DNA of 64,000 nt. Source: Fomitopsis serialis (taxonomy: Eukaryota > Basidiomycota > Agaricomycetes > Polyporales > Fomitopsidaceae). Shown here piece by piece: positions 21,590 to 32,340 of this stretch. The notes below the pieces were generated by a model. It had not been told where the DNA came from. It searched no databases and saw only the letters and a program-made list of their open reading frames with translations. The position numbers and the translations under genes are program-made. Each line of letters begins with the position of its first letter. The first letter of the stretch is position 1. The DNA is taken from positions 1 through 64,000 of the forward strand of contig NW_025955084.1 of NCBI RefSeq assembly GCF_022376445.1, in the 5' to 3' direction.

Positions 21590-22750
21590 GAAGTTGATGG
21601 GCAAGTCACAGCCGCTACAGACTCTATGACATCATACCTATCAGAGAGAATATTTTGGAGATTTGTCGTATTTGTGAAGGCTACAGTACAGCAGATACAT
21701 AGACTTGAGAGCCTTTGGCCAAATACAGTAAGGCCAGTCAGAGGCTAATTCCCTAAAACAGCATATTTCAGTGGAGTCTGGGAGACTACACTGCAAGATG
21801 ACTCGTCCACAGGTCAAAATTTTGACCTGTGGACAAGTGAATCTCACATGGCATGTGGCTGAGCCTATTGCACCAGACTCTGTGTTTCTGCTATCCATCT
21901 CCTCCACAAGTACTCAGCATCACACGTAAGTCCTATCAACCCACAATGGGACAATAGTGTTATCTAATGTTTTGCTCATTTTCCTGCCATTTATGCAACA
22001 CTGTAAAGGTGATCTATCATCAACTTCCCAAACAGGCAAGGGATCTACCATATATGGTGATTTTTCATATCTGGTAGCCATAGACCCCTGCATAAGATTG
22101 TCAGCCTGTAGGACTCTCCAGTAAGGGCAGTAAATTCAAAACAACATTTGTACATATGCCTCTGCATCACTTGCCTTGGTCAGTACACTGTGAACAAGCA
22201 CTGGGATACCTAATTTGGACCTCCATACCTGTGTGCAAGGAGCATTGCATGGGAGTCAATATGCCGAGATTTCTCCACATTCAATGTGCTCTAGTCAGAG
22301 TCTAGACAGTGCTGCTGACCACATTGGGCAAGCCATCAAAAAACTCGGCTGAGATTGAATGATTCCCTTAGAAGGCAAGGTTTGCCAGTCGTTCAACCAA
22401 TGACATTGCTCCAAAATCCCTTTTGGGTGACCTGAGTTGCAGAGAAATGCAGGGCTGCAGTTGTATACAAGTCCGCTTCAGCAATGGGCGCTTAATGGGC
22501 GCTTAGTAAGCGGTGTCAGTGCAGACTGTTACTGTGTCAAGAGGGCTTGTATAGACTTGAAAAAAGCGGAATATTCAGAAGATATTCAGAATGAATGAGG
22601 TCAAATCCTTATAGCCTTCCATGATACAATTGTTGCATCAACTAGGGCAGTATACTCAATAACACAGTGAGATTCACATTCAGGGAGCTCATATAAGCCT
22701 ATGATCACACTTCAGACAGTGTCTCTGCAGCATACAAAGCCTGACATCAT
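21589..22750 (+). repeat. Unit C-like left part, then diverged unit A/B relatives
   Basis: Starts like unit C (GGGCAAGTCACAGCCGCTAC, CAGTACAGCAGATACAT) but then carries a different palindrome (21801-21838). The following CCACAAGTACTCAGCATCAC segment recurs at about 62141. From about 22327 another A/B junction copy appears (GCCATCAAAAAACTCGGC, CCAAAATCCCTTTTGGGTGA) with a different core before the dyad 22500-22512. Confidence 0.55.
21801..21838. repeat. AATT-centred palindrome, type 3
   Basis: Arms GTCCACAGGTCAAAA and TTTTGACCTGTGGAC (21805-21834) form a perfect 30-bp palindrome, extending to 38 bp with one mismatch. It sits about 117 bp after CAGTACAGCAG, the position at which unit C copy 1 carries the unrelated type 2 palindrome (131 bp after the same word). 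Confidence 0.92.
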
Positions 22751-23310
22751 AGTAGCATGGATACATATGTATGGATGGCCATTATATATCCCCAGATTGT
22801 GTCTATGTGTCTATATGCCAGCTACATGCCACAACTACCATATAGAGTAGGTGTCCTGCCCAAAGAGGAAGTAGGACAAGATGTGGTGCCCATGGAGGTC
22901 ACAAAAATGCAGAAAATCTGTCAAATATACAGAAGCACCCAATAGGAGAATCTGAGTGCTTGGTATTGTCATAGGCATCACTACACCATGTAGATGGACT
23001 ACAACATGTGAAAAGAGGGTCAAATGGCTCATTGTGGCTGATTTTGGCTGTAGTGCAGCACCCACTGAGTTGTACAGTGTCTGAATCACATATGTATGTC
23101 ATTACAGACATATGGAACACATCTGAGGCACAAATAGGCACTTTGACATCTGCAGAGCATTACTGGATTACTGAGCAAAGGCAATAATGATTCCATGTGC
23201 AAGTCTCAGTGTAAGTTTGTGCTCTTCACAGACAGTTTCCTATGAATATAGCAATGACACACAACATGGTGGCTTACTTGCTCAATTGTAATCTTGCTCA
23301 TGATGGAGCA
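22750..23310. repeat. Mosaic segment with exact copy of part of unit D
   Basis: 22993-23157 is identical over about 165 bp to 16536-16700 (ACTACAACATGTGAAAAGAG to GACATCTGCAGAG). The preceding part resembles the right half of unit C. Nothing coding is supported. Confidence 0.7.
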
Positions 23311-23838
23311 TGTCATGGTATGAGATGGAGGCCCTGTATTTTTGCTTTGTTTTATCCTATTTTTGCTCATTTTCTATGGACTTGTACTGTACGCTGTACG
23401 ATAGACTTTGCCTGGAACAGCTTTTGGACTAGTCACGTGACACATCACATGCTAGGGTTCATCTTGTAACTTGTTCATCATGTGGTCTTGCTTATGTAAC
23501 TTATCATGTGCCCCGTGGCAGTGCCTAGCCACCTGACTCGTTCTGACTCATACGTACACATGACCTCAGTTCTTGGATCCAGCATAGGTAGACCTGCCCT
23601 AAACCTAGCTAGTATATATAGTGCCCTGTACGCTGCCTAGCACTCCAGCGCGTACTCTTGGAGTTGCTAGGTAAGCACTTCCCATTGTACTAAGTAGAGT
23701 GCAATGTAACTAACCTTGGAGTTGCTAGCCATTGTGTTCTACGCTGTCTGGACTGTTGTTGACTTTGGTCCAACACCTTGAGGTCAAGTATTTTGTTTAA
23801 GTTCTGTTTCTAGTTGCATCGGACCTAGCTCCGCGACA
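23311..23838. mobile_element. Solo LTR 1
   Basis: Begins TGTCATGG and ends GCGACA (TG...CA with TGTC/GACA inverted ends), 528 bp, flanked on both sides by the 5-bp target duplication GAGCA (23306-23310 and 23839-23843). A TATA-like AGTATATATAGTGCCC lies near 23620. It retains more CpG than its surroundings. No internal retrotransposon sequence adjoins it, so it is a solo LTR left by recombination. Confidence 0.85.
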
Positions 23839-23843
23839 GAGCA

Positions 23844-25842
23844 CTGAAATCAACAATGTAGATAACCCAGATGCACAGAGTCTTTGGGCTGTCAGGCAGC
23901 AACTGGACAGTGAAAATTGTATATAATGAATTCTTCACACCTCAATGTGTCTAAACCAATAGGATCATACTGCCAGCTATGGCCCTCTCCCCAGCAAGTG
24001 CTTGATAGCCATTATATGCATGGACTTATGACTGGATTTAAACATAACAATTGTTAAACCTGAAATGTTTGGATAGTGGAATAAGTAGTCTAGACTCACT
24101 ATGTGTTCTATGTCTTGTTACCTGGATCAGAATATCCCACTGAATACATTGGCAAGTATGATGCCACAAATACATTACTCACTTATTGAGAGCCAGCCTG
24201 AATCTTTGGTATATGACCATTGTGTGAATATAACTCTTGGGTAGATTTCCTGAAGGAAGGGCTGCATCATAAGTGTACTATGTGAAAGCATGGCAGAGAA
24301 ACTAAACCTCAATGGGTAGTGAGGCAATCTATTGTCCATGGGGTGTGTGTGATAGTAGGTATCAGCAATACTAGAGCCATGAAAATAAGTCACAAGGCTT
24401 AGCAACCTTCCTGGGATGCTCATCCATGGACCTGACTCTCCTCCTCTCTTAGTCTGTGATTCCTTCATAGCATGTTACTGTCAACACAACTTGAAATATA
24501 CATTTCTATACATAAATCAGTGCAGTGGGCATAGATGTTTGTAGCTCAGGATTTATATTGAGTAGACATTGCCAACAAATGAGGGCATGTATAGATTTTC
24601 CAGGTTATGTTACAGCTAAAACTGCCAACTGATGACCTCAGGGATCTGGCACAGGCATGGTGATGACTATCCAATGAAGAGCAAGAACCTGGAAATGAGA
24701 ATTTTGTGAACAACATCTCAGTTGTTTCCTTTCATAGCAGCATGCAGTCTGCATAAATCTTGTAACCAGCCCAGACTTGATCTAATGTGTGGCACAATAC
24801 TGCCAGAGCACTATGACCACCCATATGTAACTTATTGGTGCTCCATGAATCATCTGCGGAGTTTGGGAATTCTTCTGAACCTACAAGGAGGTGATTTGAC
24901 CTCAGAATGAGCACCTTGCACATCTTTGACCACTTTCTCAGTGTCACATGGCCCCATGTCCTAGAGTATATGGTTTGTAAACAACAGTCACATCAATGCT
25001 TTTGGAGGTAATAATGTACATGTTCAAGCTCTGTTTTGTACTTCATGCCCAATCTAGGGAGCTATGAAGGCTATGGAATGTATGAGAGGGCAAATGAAAG
25101 AAGAGCTATCACATAATCAAGATTACTACCTATGGTAAGTACCGTTCCCAATTGGGAATTTAACACTGGGCAAGGCTTTATGGGCCCAGTAAATTCTATA
25201 TAAATGGTGTAATATTCAGAGTGCATCATTGCAGCACCAGTTCAAACACACTGATTTATGTAAGGCAAGTCATCAACCAGCATACATGCATTGTATATGT
25301 ACTGAGTCCAACTCTGGATATACTTACTACTTTGAAGCACTAAGGCTGCTGATGCTCCTTCTCATGAAGGCCAATTCTAGTATTGTACCATTGGCTACAT
25401 CAGGTATTTTCTGGGGAAAATAGTAGGACCACTGTTTTGTAATCTTGTATATATATCAGACATATTGGGAGCACACCCGTGGCTGTGTCTAGTGATATTG
25501 TTAAATGTGCATACTCTAACTCACCAAGCCATGTATGTACTGGATACCTCAATGTCACATTGGCTGAATGCTCAGATAGCTTTGCTCTCATCATAAGCAA
25601 ACCAGGATACCATGGAGTGACTACAGGTAACAACCCAATGTGGCACTGTATTTTGAAAGCCAACTGGCAGCCTTGTGGCCTTCAATTGAGATGATGTAGG
25701 TCTCAAATGACTTCAAAATACTCTAGGATAGCTGTACCGAGGTTGTCACAATTTACTGGGGATTTATGCGATTTTTATGGCCCCAAAACAGTGGGTTTTG
25801 TACTGAGAATGAATATTCTGCGCATTTTTGACCGCATTTCTG
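23844..25842. other. CpG-depleted DNA, nothing coding recognised
   Basis: At about 23920-24000 there is a reversed copy of the Spt5-like gene tail (GGATCATACTGCCAGC, GGCCCTCTCCCCAGCAAG). The rest shows only short open frames and no repeated unit I can place. Confidence 0.4.
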
Positions 25843-25933
25843 CAGTCACATGACCAATGATGTGCGGTCGCAGCAGATGCAGCAAAAACACCGCTGTGAC
25901 TGCTGTGACCCCACATCATTGATCATGTGACTG
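25843..25933. repeat. 91-bp inverted repeat with CCAAT words
   Basis: Left arm 25843-25876 begins CAGTCACATGACCAATGATG and right arm 25900-25933 ends CATCATTGATCATGTGACTG. The arms are about 34 bp with two or three mismatches, including a CG/CA difference, around a 23-bp loop. It lies in a small CpG-retaining patch, like the other palindromes. Confidence 0.85.
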
Positions 25934-26522
25934 GCTAGACCCAGTGGCCATTGTGCCTTTTCTGGTACAACAGAGACATGTATACAAAGGTAGTGATGTG
26001 TAGCTAATGTGAACCATGGAAATGTACATTTCAGGCAAGTTGTGGGAGGGCTTATTGCACAAGAAGTATCACAAAGCTCACATTGCCCCAAATGGTGAGA
26101 AACTTTCCAAATCCAATAAAGTGAATGTCCAGTGCTTCATAAATGGCAGATAAATCAGAAGATATTCATAGAGCACTATGGCATGTTGATGAGGCCTGTG
26201 ATGTTTACAACATGTTACCATATATGGAAGGTGAGCAATAATACCATGTACAAGCATGAAATGAGCAGTCCTTGCCCATTCTGAGCTCTGTTGTGGTATC
26301 ATAAAGCATTTTCATGATGTCTGACACACATTGCTATACTGTATGGGTTGTGTGCTACATGTCTAGGGTGAAAATGAGCAGTTTGAATTCTGCAAAGTCT
26401 CTTGTTTTTTTTTTTGTATTTTGCATTTTCTGGCCTAACTAGCCACTATTGGGGCACAACAAAACTACTGTAGACTCTATGAAACAAGGGCTACTAGTTG
26501 ACTATATAATTGCCATACCCAT
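25934..26522. other. CpG-depleted DNA, no gene
   Basis: Contains a T tract at about 26403-26415 followed by GTATTTTGCATTTTCTGGCC, a word shared with unit D copies. Nothing else is supported. Confidence 0.35.
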
Positions 26523-26527
26523 TTGTG

Positions 26528-27038
26528 TGTTAGGGCTCGTGGGCTTGGAACCCTAGATTCAGGGGCTGGGCTGCCTTGTGAACCTCAAGGTTGGTGGTCG
26601 CAACACGACCGGAGGGGAAAGGGGTATCTAGATTAGATTGTGAACTGATAGTGTACATCTCATCTTATCTCCATGTACCTAGTGATCTGACTTCCATTTT
26701 GGGAAGTAATCTACTCTTCTACCTGAACTACCACCTTGTCCGCATGTGAACCCTTTGCACCATCCGAGTTAGTTCCCCTGTCCTTGGCTAGGCTTGTCTC
26801 CCCGCCTAGGAACTCCCCTCGGCTTCGGCTCATTGCCTTTGCCCAGGACTCCCCCTCGACTCCGCCCAATAGCCCCCAGTTTAGGACTCCCTTCTGGACC
26901 CAGCTTGTTGCTGGCAATCCAGGACCTCACCGCGCTCTCTTATAGCAAGGCTCGTTGCCCTGCTAACAACCCTAGCAGGCTCTCCTCGCCTTGCTAATGA
27001 CCTCTAGAGGCCAGATAATGGGTTATCTGTCCCTAACA
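26528..27038. mobile_element. Solo LTR 2
   Basis: Starts TGTTAGGG and ends CCCTAACA, 511 bp, flanked by the perfect 5-bp duplication TTGTG (26523-26527 and 27039-27043). Inside are three degenerate repeats of about 36-40 bp around 26800-26910 (CTAGGAACTCCCCTCGGCTT, CCAGGACTCCCCCTCGACTC, TTAGGACTCCCTTCTGG). Unrelated to solo LTR 1 and to the gypsy LTR at 38.1 kb. Confidence 0.85.
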
Positions 27039-27169
27039 TTGTGGGTGCTTACTGTTGCAAAAAGTGATTGAATATATTGGAGCCCAGTGCCACTGGCAAG
27101 GTCACATGCCATGTTCATCACTTTCCATATTGGGCTCCAAGCTAGATGTTACAGGAGCCCCAAGTCCAT

Positions 27170-27360
27170 GGGGAATTGTCAGCCACTGCACTTGTTTGGG
27201 TGTGTTGGTGCAAGTCGCGTTGTCTGGGAGTCTGAAATTTCAAACTCAACTAATGTGAGCATAGTAAGTGTTACTTATCTCTGCTTATCTGGCACTCAAA
27301 CAGTCATGTGCACTGTGGGAAAAACCTGCCACATTGGGCTCCATGCCAGGTGTTACATTC
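27170..27360 (+). repeat. Repeat unit D, interrupted copy
   Basis: CAAGTCGCGTTGTCTGGGAG and GAGTCTGAAATTTCAAACTC, then GCACTGTGGGAAAAACCTGC, align with unit D. The match breaks at about 27357 and resumes at about 27878 with AAGAACAATTCCTTTGTACG and CAGGGATCGTAAC, so some 520 bp are inserted. Confidence 0.6.
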
Positions 27361-27880
27361 CCTCCAGTCATATCGTAGCGGCGCAAGCGCCGATCCCCGA
27401 CTCCTGCATGGCACACAGCTATTATACTCAGCCTGCCACAGCGGCACCATAGTATATTATGTGTGTATTTTAATATTGTAAGTACCATCGGAATGGTATG
27501 GAGACTCAATTGGAAGCCCTCACACCCGCGGCGGCTTCGCCGCCCGGGCGTCTCGGGCTTCCACGAGTCTGAGCCACACGGCGAACTTACTTACCGTAAT
27601 ACATACTACAGTACATGTGAGGGCTCTCAACATAATAGAGGCCCTCCTACCTTTGGGAGGACTTATTCGATGGTCAAAGATCCAGGCATCCAGACGCAGC
27701 CAGAAGCACGGAAGGATCCAACCACCTCGAGCTGCCTCGTAAGACACTCGAGCATTGCTGCGATACCGCTTATGGGAATTATGAGTCACGTGTTTCCCAC
27801 GGAGGGAGCGGCATCGCCGGCTGCGAACGACTTATGGTCGACAAAGCCCTCCTCTCTCCCTCCGGTCGGAGTCGGGGAAG
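27360..27880. mobile_element. CpG-rich insertion with hairpins in unit D
   Basis: The inserted segment is CpG-normal. Ten-base inverted repeats CCCCGACTCC (27395-27404) and GGAGTCGGGG (27868-27877) lie near its ends but not at them, so its exact borders are uncertain. Inside are GGCGCAAGCGCC (about 27380) and the large hairpin 27511-27563. No protein frame is supported. Probably a young non-autonomous element. Confidence 0.5.
27511..27563. repeat. Nested hairpin with TTCG loop
   Basis: TGGAAGCCC and GGGCTTCCA pair as outer 9-bp arms; inside them GGCGGCTTCGCCGCC forms a stem with a TTCG loop, giving a nested structure in DNA or RNA. A second hairpin, GAGGGC...GCCCTC, lies at about 27619-27646. 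Confidence 0.8.
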
Positions 27881-28039
27881 AACAATTCCTTTGTACGTCA
27901 GGGATCGTAACTCATGTCCACATATTCACTTGTGGGGGAGTGGGCCATGGCTGGCAGTATGATCCCATTTGTTTAGACAGATGTTAATTTGTGAAGAAGT
28001 TCATTATTTCCCTGTTGCACTATCTAGTCACTGTGTAGT

Positions 28040-30150
28040 AGCCCAAATATTCTATGTACTGGTAGGCACTGCACCAGATATTACTACAATGCACCATGTG
28101 TAATCATACCTGCTTCTTAGAACATAACCAATGCTGTTTCAAATGACACACATGTTCACTCCTGGGTCTATGATATTATTTTGCCACTTTCCAAATACCA
28201 TCAAAGAACCTGGTATAAGTAGCTGTCATTTTATAGTAACATGTAAAGTAAAAATGTTGCAGCCAATTGAATGACCCAAAGCCACTTATTGACTAGAGAT
28301 ATAGAAGATGAGCATTCTATGTCTTCTGACAATTTCACTATAGTATGGCCCCTTGTAAGCAATGTAAGTCTGTACTACTGCCAGAGCAACAATGTCTTTT
28401 TTTTGAGCCCAATCAGTAGAGAAATAACAGTATACATTGAACAAACAGGCAACTTCATGCATGGTACAATTAGTCCTTGCCCATGAACAAGCCAAGAGCT
28501 GCCTACTATATCTCCACATCCCAAGGACCATTGCATGACAATAGGACCTGGTATTACATCTGGCCCTAACATGGGGTAGACATTAGATATGCTCCAGGCA
28601 ATTATCTATGAGGGATCAACAACTAAGCGTAGCACCATCATACCATGTAATTGGCACTGTTTCACACTGAGAAGATGAGGCAAAGATATGTTTATATTAG
28701 TACAATAGAGACACTGACATCAGGCTATGTGCATGAATCAGCACAGATGTTCTGTCATGTATCAGCCTACAGCAGTCAGCACAGGATGAAGCTATAGGAA
28801 GATCTGATTTGATCTTATCTACCATTCATCCAGCACTGCAGAGACCATCAAGAACTGTGATATACATGCATGGTAAGTTTGCATGTCTGGTGGCCCCACT
28901 TCATGACATTGCTAGCCTATAGAATTTTTCAGTAAGAGCAGTAGATGCACAACACAACTTGTATAATGTCTCTGTTTCACTTTGTAATGTTAGTACAGTG
29001 TGAACAAAAGCTAGAATCCATCATTGTGATGGCCATGCCATTACACAATGGACATGCAAACCAGAGTCAATCTTATGAAAACTCTCAGTGTTAACTGGGA
29101 TCTTTGTGCTGCAGGTATTCATTATTGAGTGATCATGGCCCACATTAGGGGACCAATTACTAGTGACAGCAAGTAGTACAAGGTCAGTGGAATCATACAT
29201 TATCTTTCCTTTTGTCTGCATTTTCTGAGCCCAAACTCAACAGGTACTTCAAACTTTCCATTTTTGGAAGCTCAGGTATCACAATACCAATATGTACAGA
29301 GGTGTGTGTATTTCCTGTCTCTTCGTGAATGGTGCTGTAGTTGTATAAATATATGAGAGGTCTTACTATGTACAGACTCTATGATGTCACATATCTCACT
29401 GGTGATATTCCCAGTTACTTTTTGCATTTTTGGGAGGCCATAGCACAGCAAACACAGTGTCACTGATGAGCTGGTATTCAAACTGAGCCCCAGAGTTTGG
29501 CAGCCTGCCATTTCAGGTCCTATTGAACAATTGAACAAAACAGAACAGCCTAGGATCCTGTTTGGAGTTGCCAGTCCCTGACAGTTGAGGGTGATACTGG
29601 TGCTCACAAGATGGACCAAGACTCACTGAACAAGTAGTTTGTATCATGGGAAACTCTGCACTATCATCACTTTTCTATGTAGCCTCAATAGTGAATCCAA
29701 TATGAATCTATGGTACTCCCTGACTTGTCTCTGATTTGTCTGCTATTCATCCAGTACTGTAGAGGCCATCCATGGCCAACTTCCCAAAGGGGCAGGGGAC
29801 TAACCATATATGGCAGTTTTGTATGTCTGCTTCAGAGACTCCCCCTGTGGAACACTCTAGTAAGTATGCACACAAAGATCTGCCCATATGCCTGAGTACC
29901 ACTTATTATGGTCAGTACTCTCAATGATACCTGTCCTGGGCACTCCCATCCATACAAGGAGCATCCCATGGAGGAGTAATATTTTGGCATTTTATCGCAT
30001 TTAATGGGTCCCTAGTAAGAGCTCAGTTAGTGTGGCTTGAAGCCATCAAAAAACTCGGCATGAAGAGCTGAGATGGAAAGATTACTTGAAAAGGGAATAT
30101 TTGTCAGCATTCCAGCCAATGGGAGTGCTCCAAAATCCCTTTTGAGTGAC
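28040..30150 (+). repeat. Repeat unit A, copy 3
   Basis: Same block order as copies 1 and 2, from CTGGTAGGCACTGCACCAGA to GCCATCAAAAAACTCGGC. CpG is nearly absent. Confidence 0.6.
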
Positions 30151-30950
30151 CGGAGTCGTGAATTCTGGCCTGTTAACAACTCTGCTTCAGCAACGGTCGC
30201 TTAATTGAGTGATTAGTAAGCCATGTAAGTGCATACATACTGTTAATGCACTTGTTTTGGGCTCGAGAAAATGCGGAATAATCAGATAATATTCCAGGAG
30301 ATATGTGGAGCATCCCTGAGCATATTCACAAGTGGAGAATATTGCCCTATATGGTCATTTAGTGCTGAGATATCAAAACATGCACATTATTACCATGTTT
30401 CCCCATCAATAGCTATGCTGTGCAACTTCCAGACACACCCATGCATTGTAAACTATGCACATATCTATACAGGCAATGTGTTTCAGAGACAACAAGCCAT
30501 TCATATCTGCACAGTCACTTGTGATTCTCTAGATGTTGTCCTTTGTTCTCCATTCCTCCAATGTATGATTAACCTTTTGAATGATGGGCTGTCAAATGGG
30601 CTTATTATCTCTATAACCTCTATAAGATTTGATTAGATTTCAGTCAGTGTATCCCTGTCAAATGCCACACAATCATGCATATGTTTCTCTGTTTCCTGAA
30701 TTTCAAACAACCGGGCAAGTCATACTAGTCATATATTGAGGGGGGGGCCTCCATACATGATTGTTTTCTTACATACAGCAGACATCACAAATGATTCCAA
30801 TCACAAATAATATTCCCTGATTTTATCTGGATTTTCTGAGCCCAGATTCAATAGGTGAATGGGAGTTACCATTTGGGGAAGGTCAGATACCCTATATGGC
30901 AGGTCTCAGATGTCATAGAGTCATGAAAATACATGGTATAGTGATGGCGT
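30150..30950 (+). repeat. Repeat unit B, copy 4 with decayed palindrome
   Basis: Left end reads CGGAGTCGTGAATTCTGGCC: part of the left palindrome arm is missing, and the remaining CpGs have mostly become TG or CA (AACAACTCTGCTTCAGCAAC). The dyad has decayed to GTGATTAGTAAGCC. The rest aligns with copies 1 to 3. Confidence 0.6.
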
Positions 30951-31019
30951 CCATGTAGAATAAAGGAGAACACACCAGGACGCATTCCATGACTTGGACA
31001 GGGCAATGGAGCTCAGAAT

Positions 31020-31345
31020 AATTTGCAGAAATGCGGAATAAATTCCAAGCTCAACATAATCAGGCAGGCTGCCGAGGTTTTGGGCTGAGTTTGAATCTCA
31101 GCCACAAGCTCATTAGTGGTGCTGGCACTGCCACTAAAATGGGGAAAATTCCCTATGACATAATCTCTGCAAATAGGTATGATGTCATAGAGTCTATAGC
31201 TGCTGTGACTTGCCCATTACCTTCAGTGGTTATGGCACAATTCACAAAACAAAAAAACACACAAATGCCTCTGTGCACATGAGTACATACATTTTCACCT
31301 CAAAAGTGACTCATGTGAAGCCTATAGACTGCCCGTGCATACTGT
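31020..31345 (-). repeat. Repeat unit C, reversed partial copy
   Basis: AATCAGGCAGGCTGCCGAGG, GAGTTTGAATCTCAGCCACA and TAGAGTCTATAGCTGCTGTG match the reverse complement of the left part of unit C copy 1. It lacks the palindrome. Confidence 0.6.
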
Positions 31346-31499
31346 ACTTTTTCCGACGTCATTCTCTTCAGTCTACCATTCTCCATAATGTTTGCATCTT
31401 CAGGGATTTGAACCCCTGCACTCATCCGATTTTTCACTCCTTCGTTGATTTCGACTTTGTGGCTGTTTCTACTGTACAGTTATGGTCGCCTTACGTAAC

Positions 31500-32340
31500 G
31501 CACACCATAGACAGTCCGCCTTGTTGAGCTCTCTAAGTCCCTAAGACTTTACAGAGCTCGACTTAGGCCTTTGGAATTGCTCTGAGGCGCACTGCAGCCA
31601 ACACGTCCATGGACTGGAAAAAGACTGGGACTGAACTGGGACTGGCCTTGGAAAGACTGGACTGGACTGGTCAAAGTAGGACTGGTCCTACCCAGTCCAG
31701 TTGCAGTCTTCCAGGGTTGGGCAAATTGGAGGGACTGGTCAAAAGACTGGTTGCAACCAGTTGCAACTGGTCTTTGGCCACCCCCATAATATGCTGGTGT
31801 ACATGGCCAAATGGAAGGTTTTGGGGGTCATAAATAGCAGTAATACATAGGATATGCACAACATGGTGGACATATTAATGATGTAACCTATTTAGGCAAC
31901 ATGTATTGTCCATCTATGCACCTCCACCTATGCCTAATATGGTAGGTATACCTGTCTCACCCTTACTGACATCACATGCCTTGCCTGTATCAGTCATTAT
32001 GGACTGAAATATGATGCTCCCATGGGATACACACTATTGCCTACCATTATATACCATATTACAATAGTACAAGAAGCTTTGTAACCAAACATGCAGACAT
32101 AATTGCTGAACAAACCAGTTGCAACTGGAAAAAGACCAGTCAGGACCAGTCAGGACCAGTTGGGATGCATGTGCAGTTGCACCCAGTTGGGACCAGTCTT
32201 TGGAGGCAACTGGACTGCAAAGGACTGGTCGCAGTCAGTCCAGTCCCAGTCCTACCATTTTGGGGTCAATCTAGGACCAGTCGCAGTTGCAGTCTTTCCT
32301 CTGAGGGGTCAAAAGACTGGACTGGACTGGATTTTCAAAC
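31500..32340. repeat. GACTGG/CCAGTC motif island in two arrays
   Basis: Array 1 (about 31609-31785) and array 2 (about 32105-32340) are packed with GACTGG and CCAGT words in both orientations, including GGTTGCAACCAGTTGCAACT and the dyad CCAGTTGCAACTGG. They flank about 310 bp of ordinary CpG-poor DNA. The left flank (31520-31580) repeats GAGCTC and CTAAGTC words. The layout recalls subterminal motif arrays of some DNA transposons, but terminal inverted repeats and target duplications were not found. Confidence 0.6.

Noticed and set aside
26528..26535. Telomere-like TTAGGG
   Set aside because: A single copy at each end in inverted orientation, explained by the LTR termini TGTTAGGG and CCCTAACA.
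31400..31430. tRNA-like T arm (reverse strand GGGGTTCAAATCCC)
   Set aside because: It resembles a B box, but no matching acceptor stem, anticodon arm or A box could be found upstream.
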